Source: Kappaphycus alvarezii (lineage: Eukaryota > Rhodophyta > Florideophyceae > Gigartinales > Solieriaceae). Taken from it: a DNA stretch of 64,000 bases. The stretch spans positions 62,001 to 126,000 of the forward strand of contig NADL03000537.1 of assembly GCA_002205965.3 (NCBI GenBank). The letters run 5' to 3'. Shown here piece after piece: positions 29,653 through 39,167 of the stretch (within the stretch, counting starts at the first letter, position 1; every line of letters begins with the position of its first letter). The notes beneath the pieces were generated by a model. That model did no database searches and had not been told where the DNA came from. It saw only the letters and a list, made by a program, of their open reading frames with translations. The position numbers and the translations under genes were made by a program.

Positions 29653-30396
29653 TCAGTTGCCAAGATCCACGCCGAGTGCTGCGAGCTCCCTCTCGGCCTG
29701 AACTGCCCAACCACGATTCGCTGCCGGTGATGCAGGCGATGGATGGAGGATCCGCCCGACGGGTACACCGCTCCCGCCAAGAGCTCGGTGAGCACATTTC
29801 TCGGCGTAAACACCAACTCCCACGACAAGAGAAGGCCTCAAGAGCTCAACGACACGACGAAGTGTCGAATCACACACCGCTTCAAGTGGCCGACCCTCAG
29901 CAGCGGGAAGCTTTTCAGGCGTACGGTTGCGTCCACCCTCCTCAAGGAAGAGAAGTGGACAATAGTTAACAACAAAAAATCGAGAGAAGAATTTAAACGG
30001 CTCCTTAAAGCGCTCCGCTGCCCAACCCCAAAGCCGTGCGCCGCTAACCTCCGAGCGCGGGCAGGTGAAGCCGTAAACCGGCTTCTTGGGGTGTTGCTTC
30101 GGTGGAGGAGTGACCCTGCCCTCCAGCTTCATCCACTCACGCACTGCTCGAATCTCTCCGAAAGGAACCCCCGTTTGAGCCATCCCCCAGGGCCCAGGGT
30201 TCATCCCGAGCAGTACCACGCGCCCTGGGCCAAGAGCGCCATAACGACGCAAATAGTGGTGATGGGTTTGTGCGGCGTAGTTGAGAGGGTTGTAAACGAA
30301 GGCTACAGGTGGAGCGAAGTCCAGTGTATCGAGAGTATCACTGAGTGTATCGCTCAGAGCGACAAGCGAGTCGGCGATCCTGGTCAAAGGAACCAC
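29653..30396 (-). CDS. SMUG1-type uracil-DNA glycosylase
   Basis: Removes uracil and oxidised pyrimidines from DNA in base-excision repair. The diagnostic motif 1 GMNPGPWGMAQTGVPFGE lies at about residues 67-84. The intercalation/catalytic motif HPSPASPAANRGW lies near the C-terminus, with TCPRSEVSGARLW and NYCPLLFLEEGGRN between. These match the SMUG1 family first known from animals and present in scattered bacteria. The 247-residue length is normal and the frame is intact. It is a single gene, divergent from xerC. Confidence 0.93.
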   Translation of the reverse strand: MVPLTRIADSLVALSDTLSDTLDTLDFAPPVAFVYNPLNYAAQTHHHYLRRYGALGPGRVVLLGMNPGPWGMAQTGVPFGEIRAVREWMKLEGRVTPPPKQHPKKPVYGFTCPRSEVSGARLWGWAAERFKEPFKFFSRFFVVNYCPLLFLEEGGRNRTPEKLPAAEGRPLEAVCDSTLRRVVELLRPSLVVGVGVYAEKCAHRALGGSGVPVGRILHPSPASPAANRGWAVQAERELAALGVDLGN

Positions 30397-30501
30397 AGAC
30401 GCAGGTCATACCAGGGGAGTTGCGCTAGCGCTATATCCTTATCCATCCCTCTAAAACTCGGTCGGTTGACGCTTCATTGAACTATCGCTAGGGATCGAGC
30501 G

Positions 30502-31386
30502 ATGGCGGAGTTTTTCGGCGGGTATCGGACTCTCATTGACGCCTTTGACGGATATCTACGCCATCAGAGGCGTATGTCGCCAGCAACGTGTCGGAACTAT
30601 ATCGGTGATGTGAGTCAATTCCTGATCTTTGTCGGTGACCGAGACCCTGAACGTCTGGACGACCCTGACCTGGTCCGGGCCCATCTGGTTAGTGCGGCGC
30701 GTCAACGGGAACTCTCAGCACGGACTATCGCCCGGAAGCAAAGTGCACTCCGAACTTTTTTTCGGTGGCAGCGCGGCGAGACCTTAGAGGGCAACGACCC
30801 GTTAGCGGCGCTTATGGCGCCAAAGCTGCCCAAGCCCCTGCCGCGCGCTCTAGATGAAGAATCAGTAGCCTCTCTTCTTCGCTTCGAGGATACCGCCTCA
30901 CTCAGAACGCTGCGAGACCACAGTGCGCTAGTATTGCTGTACGGCGTCGGCCTTCGTCTGGCTGAGGCCACGAACCTCCTAGACGCACGCCTCAACCTTG
31001 ACGAGCGCACGGCCCACGTCACCGGTAAAGGAAAGAAGGACCGCATAGTACCGATTCCGGCGCGGGCTACTGAGTTGCTTTTTCGTTATCAAGAAAGACG
31101 CGGATTGTCTCGATTTTTCCTCAAAGGGCGGAATGCTGACACCTCACTTTCAACCCGTACTGTCGCTCGCGCCGTAGAGCATGCGGCAAAGCTGCGTCTC
31201 GGACGTCATGTCACGCCTCACCAGCTCCGCCATTCATTTGCCACCCACCTTCTCAACGGTGGTGCGAATCTCCGTGAAATCCAAGCACTCCTCGGTCATG
31301 AAAGCCTATCGACTACCCAACGCTACACCCAAGTCGATCTCAAACGCCTATTTTCCGTCTACGATGCCGCACATCCGCGGGCCTAG
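30502..31386 (+). CDS. xerC: Site-specific tyrosine recombinase XerC
   Basis: Resolves chromosome dimers at dif together with XerD. The 294 residues have the N-terminal SAM-like DNA-binding domain and the catalytic set Arg (VGLRLAEA, about 152), Lys in GKGKKDR, HxxR (HQLRH, about 240), His in LGHESL and Tyr in TTQRYTQV. XerC rather than XerD is chosen because hslV-hslU follow, as in the Bacillus codV-clpQ-clpY order, and there is no phage or integron context. queC is inserted between xerC and hslV. An AGGGATCGAG ribosome-binding site precedes the ATG. Confidence 0.9.
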   Translation: MAEFFGGYRTLIDAFDGYLRHQRRMSPATCRNYIGDVSQFLIFVGDRDPERLDDPDLVRAHLVSAARQRELSARTIARKQSALRTFFRWQRGETLEGNDPLAALMAPKLPKPLPRALDEESVASLLRFEDTASLRTLRDHSALVLLYGVGLRLAEATNLLDARLNLDERTAHVTGKGKKDRIVPIPARATELLFRYQERRGLSRFFLKGRNADTSLSTRTVARAVEHAAKLRLGRHVTPHQLRHSFATHLLNGGANLREIQALLGHESLSTTQRYTQVDLKRLFSVYDAAHPRA

Positions 31387-31467
31387 AGTGACCGATCGCC
31401 ATCGGTAGCCTCTCGAACGACCGTAACCCCGAACAAAGTCGGTACGCGTTGACTGGAGTATTTTTCG

Positions 31468-32172
31468 ATGCTTTGGGCCCCAGCCATGATGCTCTCGGGT
31501 TCCCCAGCAGTGGTGCTGCTCTCCGGCGGTTTAGATTCCGCGACCACCCTCGCCATTGCCCGGGATGAAGGTTTTTTCTGCCACGCGTTGAGTTTCGACT
31601 ACGGTCAGAGGCATCGCGTTGAGCTCGACGCTGCGACCCGACTCGCTCAACGTCTTAGTGTTGCATCCCATCGCATCATCAAGCTGGACGGTAGCGCACT
31701 GCAAAACTCAGCGCTCACCTGCCCAGAAAAACCCGTCCCCAAGAAGCGCGATCCGAACGACACGTCGATCCCTTCAACCTACGTCCCCGCGCGGAACACG
31801 ATCTTTCTGGCCTACGCCCTCGCCCTCGCCGAAACGCTGCGAGCCTCTGATATCTTCATCGGGGTGAGCGCAATCGACTACTCCGGCTACCCCGATTGCC
31901 GCCCCGAGTACATCGATGCCTTCCAACGGATGGCATCCCTCGCGACCCGCTCCGGCGTTGAGGGCGCTGGTGTACAAATCCATGCCCCACTCATTGAACT
32001 CAGTAAGGGCGAGACGATTCGTCGTGGAATCGCGCTCGGAGTGGATTATTCTGAGACGCTAAGCTGTTACGACCCGGTGAAAACCCTAGCCTGCGGCGGC
32101 TGTGACTCGTGCCGCCTCCGACGCGAGGGGTTTGAGGCGGCGGGTGTTCAGGATCCCACACGTTATGTTTGA
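31468..32172 (+). CDS. queC: 7-cyano-7-deazaguanine synthase QueC
   Basis: Converts 7-carboxy-7-deazaguanine to preQ0 with ATP and ammonia in queuosine biosynthesis. The PP-loop [11 protein letters not shown] is at about 17-27. C-terminal zinc ligands are visible in [20 protein letters not shown]. The conserved [15 protein letters not shown] and [14 protein letters not shown] are also present. ATG 31468 adds seven residues before a second in-frame ATG at 31489 (MLSGSPAVV), which is equally plausible. It sits between xerC and hslV and is probably co-transcribed. No preQ1 riboswitch was recognised in the 81-base gap upstream. Confidence 0.95.
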   Translation: MLWAPAMMLSGSPAVVLLSGGLDSATTLAIARDEGFFCHALSFDYGQRHRVELDAATRLAQRLSVASHRIIKLDGSALQNSALTCPEKPVPKKRDPNDTSIPSTYVPARNTIFLAYALALAETLRASDIFIGVSAIDYSGYPDCRPEYIDAFQRMASLATRSGVEGAGVQIHAPLIELSKGETIRRGIALGVDYSETLSCYDPVKTLACGGCDSCRLRREGFEAAGVQDPTRYV

Positions 32173-32187
32173 GCAGGAGTTGTGAGC

Positions 32188-32721
32188 ATGATTCGAGCTA
32201 CGACAGTGCTGTCTGTGCGCCGAGGCGAGTCGGTGGTGGTTGCCGCTGATGGTCAGGTGACTATGAATGACACGGTCATAAAACACAGCGCCAAAAAGCT
32301 GCGCCGTATGCACAACGACCAGGTCTTGGTCGGTTTCGCCGGCGCCACCGCTGATGCCTTTACTCTATTCGAGCGCTTTGAAGCTAAACTCAAAGATTAT
32401 TCGGGCAACGTGATGCGCGCTTCGGTCGAGCTCACCAAGGATTGGCGCACCGATCGTATGCTCCGTCGTCTCGAGGCGATGCTCCTCGTCGCCGATCGGG
32501 AGAGCACCCTTCTGCTTTCGGGAAATGGTGATGTCATCGAACCGGAAGACGGTGTGATCGCCATTGGCTCGGGAGGTAACTACGCTCTGAGTGCGGCGCG
32601 GGCTCTCGTCGAACACAGTGAGCTCGACCCCAAAACCATAGCCACCGCCGCGATGAATATCGCCGCCGATCTCTGCATCTATACCAATGACCGCATCGAA
32701 CTTTTGGAGCTCCACCCATGA
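32188..32721 (+). CDS. hslV: ATP-dependent protease subunit HslV
   Basis: Threonine peptidase of the HslUV (ClpYQ) cytoplasmic protease. The N-terminal region [20 protein letters not shown] gives catalytic Thr at TTVLSV after processing. [20 protein letters not shown] and [16 protein letters not shown] are typical. ATG 32188 was chosen because AGGAG at 32175-32179 is 8 bases upstream; the GTG at 32182 would be only 2 bases from it. The stop overlaps the hslU ATG as ATGA, so the two subunits are coupled. Confidence 0.96.
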   Translation: MIRATTVLSVRRGESVVVAADGQVTMNDTVIKHSAKKLRRMHNDQVLVGFAGATADAFTLFERFEAKLKDYSGNVMRASVELTKDWRTDRMLRRLEAMLLVADRESTLLLSGNGDVIEPEDGVIAIGSGGNYALSAARALVEHSELDPKTIATAAMNIAADLCIYTNDRIELLELHP

Positions 32722-34064
32722 CCAAAAACGAACGTGCCTTCACCCCGCGGGAAATTGTCAGTGAACTCAACCGTTTCATCGTCGGTCAGCGTCAAGCCAA
32801 GCGCGCCGTCGCTGTCGCCCTGCGTAACCGCTGGCGACGCAAGCGGGTGCCGGAAGAGCTCCGCGACGAGATCGCTCCGAAGAACATCATCCTGATCGGA
32901 GCCACCGGCGTCGGCAAGACAGAGATTGCCCGACGTTTGGCAAAACTCGCCAATGCTCCCTTCCTTAAGGTCGAAGCGTCGAAATTCACCGAGGTCGGCT
33001 ACGTTGGCCGCGATGTCGACGCGATGATTCGCGACCTTCTCGAGATCGCAGTCCAAATGGTGCGCGAGGAGGAAAAGGAGCGGGTCCTTGTCCAGGCCAA
33101 AGCCCACGCTGAAGATCGCCTTCTCGACGTCTTGCTTCCCCGGCCGCGCTACGAGGCGTCGGATACCGATGAATCGCGCGATGACTCGTCACGGGATCGC
33201 TTGCGCACCATGCTCCGCGCCGGCGAGCTCAACGAACGCCAACTTGAAATCGACGCCGAGGACCGACGTTTCCCTATGATGCAGATCTTCTCCAACACCG
33301 GGATGGAGGAAATGGGGGTCAACCTCCAAGACATGCTCGGACAAATGAGTGGTCGGAAACGCAAACGCCGGGTACGGGTGCCCGAGGCGTTGGAGCTCTT
33401 TACCGCCGAAGAGGCCAACAAGCTCATCGACCAGGATGCAGTGGTTAAAGACGCGATTCAACGAGCGGAGGAGTCAGGTATCGTCTTCTTGGATGAAATC
33501 GACAAGATCGCTCGACGCCAAGATTCCAGCAGAAGCAGCGCAGATGTTTCCCGAGAAGGAGTGCAGCGTGACATCCTACCTATCGTTGAAGGCTCCACTG
33601 TCACGACCAAATACGGCCCGATCAAGACCGACCACATTCTCTTCATTGCCGCCGGCGCGTTTCACGTCGCGAAAGTGAGTGACCTTATCCCTGAACTTCA
33701 GGGGCGCTTCCCTATCCGCGTCGAGCTGGAAGTGTTGGGTGAGCCCGAGCTGCTGCAGATCTTGTGCGAACCTCAAAACGCCTTACCGATTCAATACCGC
33801 GCGCTTTTGGCGACCGAAGGCGTGACTCTTGAATTCCATAGTGATGGGCTCGCGGAGATCGCACGAATCGCTGCGCTGGCGAACATGCGCAGCGAGAATA
33901 TCGGTGCACGCCGGCTCCACACCGTGATGGAGCGTTTACTCGACGAGGTCTCATTCGTCGCTCCCGAACGCCATGGTGAGACCATTGTGGTCGACGCGTC
34001 CTACGTTCAATCGGCTCTCGGAGACTTGCTCGACAGCGAAGATTTAGCTCGCTACGTGCTCTGA
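32718..34064 (+). CDS. hslU: ATP-dependent protease ATPase subunit HslU
   Basis: AAA+ unfoldase that feeds HslV. The 448 residues show [13 protein letters not shown] at the N-terminus, Walker [15 protein letters not shown] (about 58-71), the long intermediate (I) domain at about 110-235, Walker [12 protein letters not shown], and the HslU C-terminal [20 protein letters not shown] whose last residues dock into HslV. Length is normal and the frame is intact. The neighbouring leucine-dehydrogenase-like gene converges with a 40-base gap. Confidence 0.96.
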   Translation: MTKNERAFTPREIVSELNRFIVGQRQAKRAVAVALRNRWRRKRVPEELRDEIAPKNIILIGATGVGKTEIARRLAKLANAPFLKVEASKFTEVGYVGRDVDAMIRDLLEIAVQMVREEEKERVLVQAKAHAEDRLLDVLLPRPRYEASDTDESRDDSSRDRLRTMLRAGELNERQLEIDAEDRRFPMMQIFSNTGMEEMGVNLQDMLGQMSGRKRKRRVRVPEALELFTAEEANKLIDQDAVVKDAIQRAEESGIVFLDEIDKIARRQDSSRSSADVSREGVQRDILPIVEGSTVTTKYGPIKTDHILFIAAGAFHVAKVSDLIPELQGRFPIRVELEVLGEPELLQILCEPQNALPIQYRALLATEGVTLEFHSDGLAEIARIAALANMRSENIGARRLHTVMERLLDEVSFVAPERHGETIVVDASYVQSALGDLLDSEDLARYVL

Positions 34065-34104
34065 TTAGAACCACCGCCTGAGGCTGCCACTGAACAACCA
34101 CGGA

Positions 34105-35235
34105 TCACGACGTGCTAGGGCGTTGCCCTCCTCCGAGGTGACCCGTGAAAGTTCGACGCATTGCATGGAGAGCGTTGATACGTTCGATGGCGAGATCGTT
34201 AGCCGCACGATGGACGGCAACGTTCGTATCCTTGGCCCGTCGAAAGACGTTTCGGCATATGTCGTAAATTCCGTCGGCTTGCTTGAGTGCCCGTTCGTTG
34301 TCGTAGCCACCGAGTTCATTGCTGACATTGATGAGCCCCCCGGCGTTGACGACAAAATCGGGGGCATAGAATATATCTCGCTCGATCAACGCAGCAGAGT
34401 CCGACTTCTCATCGTTTAACTGATTGTTCGCCGCGCCCGCGATCACCGAGCAGCGCAACCGAGGGATGGTCCGTTCGTTCAGAACTCCTCCCATCGCACA
34501 CGGGCAGAGAATGTCGCAGTCCACATCGTAGAAAGCATCGGGATCGACCGCTTGGATCCCAGGAAACGCCTCGAGAGCCGCCTTCACCAGACTTGCATCG
34601 ACGTCGCAAACGGTCACCTCACATCCCGATGCCACCAGGTGGCCGACAAGATGGGAGCCCACATGACCGACCCCCTGCACGGCAACTCGGAGCCCGGAAA
34701 GTGACTTCGATCCTAGTCGTTCTTCGACGGCGGCGCGTAATCCGTGGAACACGCCCCTGGCCGTCACCGGTGAGGGATCGCCAGAACCGCCCAATGACCG
34801 CGATATGCCGACCACATGACGCGTCTCACGCTGGATGAGCTCCATATCTTCCATACCGGTGCCACTGTCTTCGGCGGTGATGTAGCGTCCACCCAAACCT
34901 TCGATAAACCGGCCAAGGGCGCGCCAGAGCAACTCACTTTTGTCGCGCTTCGGATCACCGATCACCACACATTTCCCGCCCCCGAGATCAAGGCCACTGA
35001 CCGCTGCCTTGTAGGTCATCCCGCGAGACAGGCGTAATACATCGACCAGTGCGTCATGCTCGCCAGCGTAGGGGTACATCCGACAGCCGCCTAGAGCCGG
35101 ACCTAAAGTAGAATCATGGATTGCAATGATCGCGCGAAGGCCACTCGCTTCATCGTTGCAATAAACGACCTGCTCGTGTTCACGGCGGATCATTTCTTCA
35201 AAAGTACCCACCGGGAGGCTCTCTCGATTCTTCAT
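34105..35235 (-). CDS. Leu/Val/Phe-type amino-acid dehydrogenase (leucine dehydrogenase-like)
   Basis: Predicted NAD-dependent oxidative deamination of branched-chain amino acids. The substrate domain has LGPALGGCRMYPY and LDLGGGKCVVIGDP with the conserved Lys; the second part has ITAEDSGTGMEDM and a Rossmann motif VQGVGHVGSHLVGHLVASG. The 376 residues agree with leucine dehydrogenases (about 364) rather than hexameric Glu dehydrogenases. Substrate choice cannot be decided from sequence by eye; valine or phenylalanine dehydrogenase are alternatives. It is a single gene, with tRNA-Gly about 150 bases upstream on the other strand. Confidence 0.9.
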   Translation of the reverse strand: MKNRESLPVGTFEEMIRREHEQVVYCNDEASGLRAIIAIHDSTLGPALGGCRMYPYAGEHDALVDVLRLSRGMTYKAAVSGLDLGGGKCVVIGDPKRDKSELLWRALGRFIEGLGGRYITAEDSGTGMEDMELIQRETRHVVGISRSLGGSGDPSPVTARGVFHGLRAAVEERLGSKSLSGLRVAVQGVGHVGSHLVGHLVASGCEVTVCDVDASLVKAALEAFPGIQAVDPDAFYDVDCDILCPCAMGGVLNERTIPRLRCSVIAGAANNQLNDEKSDSAALIERDIFYAPDFVVNAGGLINVSNELGGYDNERALKQADGIYDICRNVFRRAKDTNVAVHRAANDLAIERINALHAMRRTFTGHLGGGQRPSTS

Positions 35236-35386
35236 GGGTGGGCCCGTACACCTCGCCGCTAAGCCCGGTCAATACTCATGGCCTCATTCTTGCTTGACGC
35301 GATGCTCCATGCTGCAAGCGCATCGGAAGCCGTTGAGATACACCCTTGACGGACACCGCAAGGCATGAAATTCTTGGGAGTCTCAG

Positions 35387-35393
35387 GCGGGAC

Positions 35394-35436
<43 letters not shown>

Positions 35437-35461
35437 AGTTCGAATCTCGTGTCCCGCTCCA
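35387..35461 (+). tRNA. tRNA-Gly (anticodon GCC)
   Basis: The acceptor arms GCGGGAC and GTCCCGC pair perfectly (35387-35393 with 35451-35457). The D-arm contains AACTCAGTGGTAGAG. The anticodon stem CAACC/GGTTG encloses loop TTGCCAA with anticodon GCC, and the T-arm loop contains TTCGAAT. Discriminator T is followed by an encoded CCA (35459-35461). A TTGACG at 35346 could be part of its promoter, but no good -10 is seen. Confidence 0.97.
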
Positions 35462-35556
35462 AATCGAAATTACGCTTTAAGTCCACCCACCGGCGACCAC
35501 CCCACCGGCCGGATGGGAGGGATCTCGAAGATCAGGGCTTCAGCCTGTCGCACCTC

Positions 35557-35595
35557 GTCCTAACATGGTGAGTGATCAACCCACCATGTCAGGAC
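35557..35595. repeat. Long imperfect hairpin between tRNA-Gly and the hydrolase gene
   Basis: Arms 35557-35570 and 35582-35595 are inverted complements at 13 of 14 positions (one A-C mismatch at 35562) around an 11-base loop. No T-tract follows on either strand, so it is not a standard intrinsic terminator. It may serve as a bidirectional terminator for the convergent tRNA and hydrolase transcripts, or be a copy of a palindromic repeat family. No second copy was noticed in this window. Confidence 0.7.
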
Positions 35596-35646
35596 CAACC
35601 ATCGATGATTCAGGCCAGCGTGATCAGGACGCTCGGCACCTTGAGC

Positions 35647-37243
35647 TTAGCGTCCAGGTCTGTTGTTGGAGAACATCTCCCATGGGAGCGGCTTTGTAGA
35701 GCCAGCAGACAGGAAAGTCTCAAAGAAGTCTCTCGACGCCATCGCTGTCGCATCGGCGGGCGCAAAAAAGCTCTTCTTGCATTCGGTCGTCGAGACCGTA
35801 CCTTTGTTGAAGAATTCGGTAACCGCATTGTCGAGGCAGGGGTTAAGACCCGTCAGAGAAATGGCGTGCGACACTTCGTCGACGGTCACGACCCGAAGAT
35901 CCGGAACGGTTCTCACCAAATTATTGGTAAATACTCGAGGGTTCTGATTGTCTCCGAGGGCACTGATGATCAAAATCGAATCCGCGTTCTCAAGCCTCGG
36001 CAGTACCGAATCCCAACGGACAAGATCGGCCTCAGCATTCCAAAACGCGCATGGGAAAGCGCTATCGAAATTATTGGCAAAGAAGTTCAACGAAAGCTCT
36101 GAGGTGTATCTTCGCTCAAAAACATCCATCGTATTGAAGATCTGCTGTGTACGAGCAATCGGGAGATCCGTACAGCTCGTCGCGACAAAAGCATCGAAAC
36201 CAAAATCCTCGGTTTCACGACCCAGGAGCCGATTCATCGCCTCAGGGCTACCGGTTAATTCTTCCAACCGCCGCAAGCATTGGCCATGCGGGCTCGAAAT
36301 TCAAAAAACGAGAAATTCCGGAGCCGAGCTGCCTAGCGAAGAAAATAATGTCAGGATCTAAGCTGCCCGCCAGGAAATCAATGAGGAGATTGACTTCATC
36401 AATATCGACAGAACAATTGTTACGTGATTCACACCAAGAAATGAACTCGTCAAAAGCCTCACCCGAGGCTTGAGATTGAAAACGCGCGATGTCCTGGAAA
36501 CTGACCCGAATGTCGGTGGGAGAATCGAGCACAACCCGCCCAACGCGGTCTGGAAACAGGGCGGCGTAGTGAATGGCTACGTCGGTACCATAAGAGTAGC
36601 CCAAGATGTTGAGGCGCTCATACCCCAACGCCTCGCGGAGTCGGTCAATATCGCGGGCGTAACGAGCCGTACCCGCTTGGTCGAATAACGGGCTATCTGC
36701 GCATGAATCGGCGACGTCTTCGCCAAATTGTTCGAGTTCATCACTGGGAGCCTGGATAAAAGGATGGGCGAGCACACCCGACACCGAGACATCGGAACAA
36801 CGGAGCAAGGGACTGGCATTGACCCCGATTTCGTCGAGACCGATGAAGGTGTAACGCTTCCGAAAATCACGAGGCAGGTTTCCGACGTAGTCTGGCAATC
36901 TCTGAACCGCTGAGCTCCCTGGCCCACCGAAGTGCACCAGAATCGGCGGAGCGCTCTCTCGCTCGGTGATTCGGACGAAAGCCAACTCGATTGTCTCACC
37001 GTTGTCGTCATTCTCATCCAAAGGCACGGTGAGAAAACCACGCTCCCGATTGGTGTTGACCTGCCGGATCCGTACGGAAGCGGAACGTCCTTCGGTCAAT
37101 CCGCTTGAACCGTCAAAAATGCCGGAACCCGCTTGCGCGATCTGGTCTTCTGGATCTTCGTCTCCCGAGACGGTGAAACCCTCCGCACCGCATGCTGTAG
37201 AAATCCATGTCAACAAAATAAAGTTTGCAAAATTTTTCATCAC
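35647..37243 (-). pseudogene. Secreted alpha/beta hydrolase, TAP-like (tripeptidyl aminopeptidase type), frameshifted
   Basis: The first frame (36248-37243, 331 residues) has a signal peptide with a possible lipobox (TWISTACG) and an alpha/beta-hydrolase core: HFGGPGSSA (oxyanion region) and nucleophile Ser in LGYSYGTD. It ends in INR. The second frame (to 35647) continues the same fold with the TAP-like C-terminal domain: LIISALGDNQNP (acid) and VDEVSHAISLTG (His), with LNPCLDNAVTEFF. One extra base around 36255-36290 breaks a protein of about 531 residues; all three catalytic residues exist but in two frames. The gene and its upstream 250 bases are visibly AT-richer than the neighbours, suggesting recent acquisition. 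Probable substrate is peptides or esters outside the cytoplasm. Confidence 0.85.
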
Positions 37244-37496
37244 ATGATCCCGTGTTTAAATACGAAACAACGCCGCATCAACGATAGAGTGATCAGCAAA
37301 TCAAAACAAGACGGACTTCAATGATGACCTATATTTGTTATTTATTTTTAGCCGATGAAGACATTTAATCGGTATTCAAGTTTGGGCAGATGACGCTCGC
37401 CCCATAAAACTCAAATGTCATTCCAACACGGATGAAAAGTGGCTTCGATCTCGGTGCCATCCATCCACCACCGATCGGCTCAGCGGAGAAACGTAA
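37244..37496. other. AT-rich gap between the hydrolase and purK genes
   Basis: This stretch holds no convincing gene. It is clearly AT-richer than the surrounding housekeeping genes, especially 37300-37380. Upstream of the hydrolase, TTGATG followed by AT-rich sequence could be its promoter, but no good -10 was defined. Confidence 0.5.
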
Positions 37497-38642
37497 TCAG
37501 GTCTTACCCATCTCAAGGGCCCCCAAGGCCTCCTTGGCACGCTCGACCGCGATGTCGAGCGTCTCACCCACGGCGGAGAGGTGGCCCATCTTCCGCCCCC
37601 GGGTGGCTCCGCGTTTGCCGTAAAGATGCAGGGCTACGGTGGGAATGGCGAGGGCACGCTCCCAAGCCGGTGGATCACCGGTCAGCCAGAGGTCACCCAA
37701 AAGATTGACGATCGCCGCACAGCCGCGGGCCTTATTCGAACCCAGGGGGAGATCGCACACCGAACGTATCGCTTGCTCAAACTGATCGGTATCGGCATTG
37801 CGTTCGCTCGCATGGTAAGAATTGTGCACCCGCGGCGCGAGTTCATTAACAACCAGTTCGCCAGCTTGGGTACGAAACATTTCAACGACCAACACGCCCT
37901 CGAGTTTCATCGCCTGAGCGAGACCTTCGGCGACACACTGAGCCTCGGCTGCTACTGAATTCTCAATGGCTCCAGGCCAAGCCGACCACGCGAGAATGCG
38001 ATCGACGTGATGGTTGCGCGCCGGTGGGTAACTCACGACATCACCACGAGGGTTACGGACCACCAAAACCGATAGCTCGTAATCGAGAGTCAAGGCTTTC
38101 TCAACCACCACCGGTGCTCGACCCAGCGCTTCAAAGGCGCGCTCGGCTTCCTCGGGCGTCGGCGCATCAACCTCAACCTGACCCCGTCCATCGTAGCCTC
38201 CCGTACATCGCTTCACAAAGCATGGCCCTCGGAGCTCCCTCAGTGCGTCAGTGAGTTCGTCAAGAGTGCGCGCCGACCTCCATGGGCCTAAGGGTGCTCC
38301 GCTGTCGGCGAGCCAGGCCCGCTGTTGGGCGCGGTCGCGAATCATTTCCAGCACGCCAGCTGCTGGTCGCAACGTTGCGCGCTCTGCGACCGCAGCCAGC
38401 ACCGCCGGATCGATCTTCTCGATCTCGAGGGTGATCACGTCAGCGCGCTCAGCGAGTCTCACCGCAGCCTCTACATCATCAAAGGCGCCGGCGATGACGT
38501 GATCAGCAACCGGTGCCGCCGCACAACGGGTGTCGGGATCAAGCACCGCGACCCGATAGCCGAAACGACGGGCGGCCAAGGCGATCATACGACCGAGCTG
38601 GCCACCACCCAGGATTCCGAGAGTCGACCCGGGGAGGATCAT
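37497..38642 (-). CDS. purK: 5-(carboxyamino)imidazole ribonucleotide synthase PurK
   Basis: ATP-grasp enzyme that carboxylates AIR to N5-CAIR in purine synthesis. The N-terminus [19 protein letters not shown] and VAVLDPD is diagnostic. [11 protein letters not shown] is the ATP-grasp glycine loop, and [26 protein letters not shown] carries the metal-binding residues. The 381-residue length is normal. Its ATG overlaps the purE stop as ATGA, so the two steps are coupled. Confidence 0.96.
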   Translation of the reverse strand: MILPGSTLGILGGGQLGRMIALAARRFGYRVAVLDPDTRCAAAPVADHVIAGAFDDVEAAVRLAERADVITLEIEKIDPAVLAAVAERATLRPAAGVLEMIRDRAQQRAWLADSGAPLGPWRSARTLDELTDALRELRGPCFVKRCTGGYDGRGQVEVDAPTPEEAERAFEALGRAPVVVEKALTLDYELSVLVVRNPRGDVVSYPPARNHHVDRILAWSAWPGAIENSVAAEAQCVAEGLAQAMKLEGVLVVEMFRTQAGELVVNELAPRVHNSYHASERNADTDQFEQAIRSVCDLPLGSNKARGCAAIVNLLGDLWLTGDPPAWERALAIPTVALHLYGKRGATRGRKMGHLSAVGETLDIAVERAKEALGALEMGKT

Positions 38643-39133
38643 GCGGGAAGCTCCTGAGCCAAAACCTGTTCACGCCGCTCGCTGCGAAACCGCTCGAGGC
38701 GGTGACGAAGATCAGGATCCGAGGTAGCGATAATAGCCGCGGCAAGTAAACCGGCATTGACGGCACCTGAAGCACCAATGGCGAGAGCGCCGACCGGAAC
38801 CCCTTTTGGCATTTGCACGATCGAAAGGAGTGCGTCGAGGCCATTAAGTGACGTTACCGGTACGGGGACACCGAGTACAGGAAGCACGGTTTTGGCTGCA
38901 ACCATCCCGGGCAAGTGAGCCGCACCGCCCGCCCCAGCGATGATGACACGTAAGCCGCGCTCTATCGCGGTCTCGGCGTAGTCAAACATGCGGTCTGGGG
39001 TGCGATGAGCTGAGACAACGCGTTTTTCATAAGAAACATGGAGTTCCTGCAGGATCTTACAGGCTCCGCGCATCACGCCGTAGTCGCTGTCGCTTCCCAT
39101 GATCACCCCCACCAGAGGCTTGCTTGAGCTCAT
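38639..39133 (-). CDS. purE: N5-CAIR mutase PurE
   Basis: Converts N5-CAIR to CAIR. The 164 residues contain [24 protein letters not shown] and [16 protein letters not shown], the PurE substrate loops. ATG 39133 was chosen, although the frame extends upstream to 39352, because GGAGGGGGG lies directly before it and the family begins this way. Only 34 bases separate it from the divergent ABC-F gene, so the promoters must overlap or lie inside the coding regions. Confidence 0.95.
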   Translation of the reverse strand: MSSSKPLVGVIMGSDSDYGVMRGACKILQELHVSYEKRVVSAHRTPDRMFDYAETAIERGLRVIIAGAGGAAHLPGMVAAKTVLPVLGVPVPVTSLNGLDALLSIVQMPKGVPVGALAIGASGAVNAGLLAAAIIATSDPDLRHRLERFRSERREQVLAQELPA

Positions 39134-39167
39134 CCCCCCTCCATGCCACCGTCCCGGCGGAGGATCC

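Noticed and set aside
29743-30480. 245-codon plus-strand frame downstream of trmFO
   Set aside because: It is antisense to the SMUG1-type glycosylase, which has both diagnostic motifs.
31387-31467. preQ1 riboswitch before queC
   Set aside because: No matching H-type pseudoknot pattern could be drawn in the 81-base gap.
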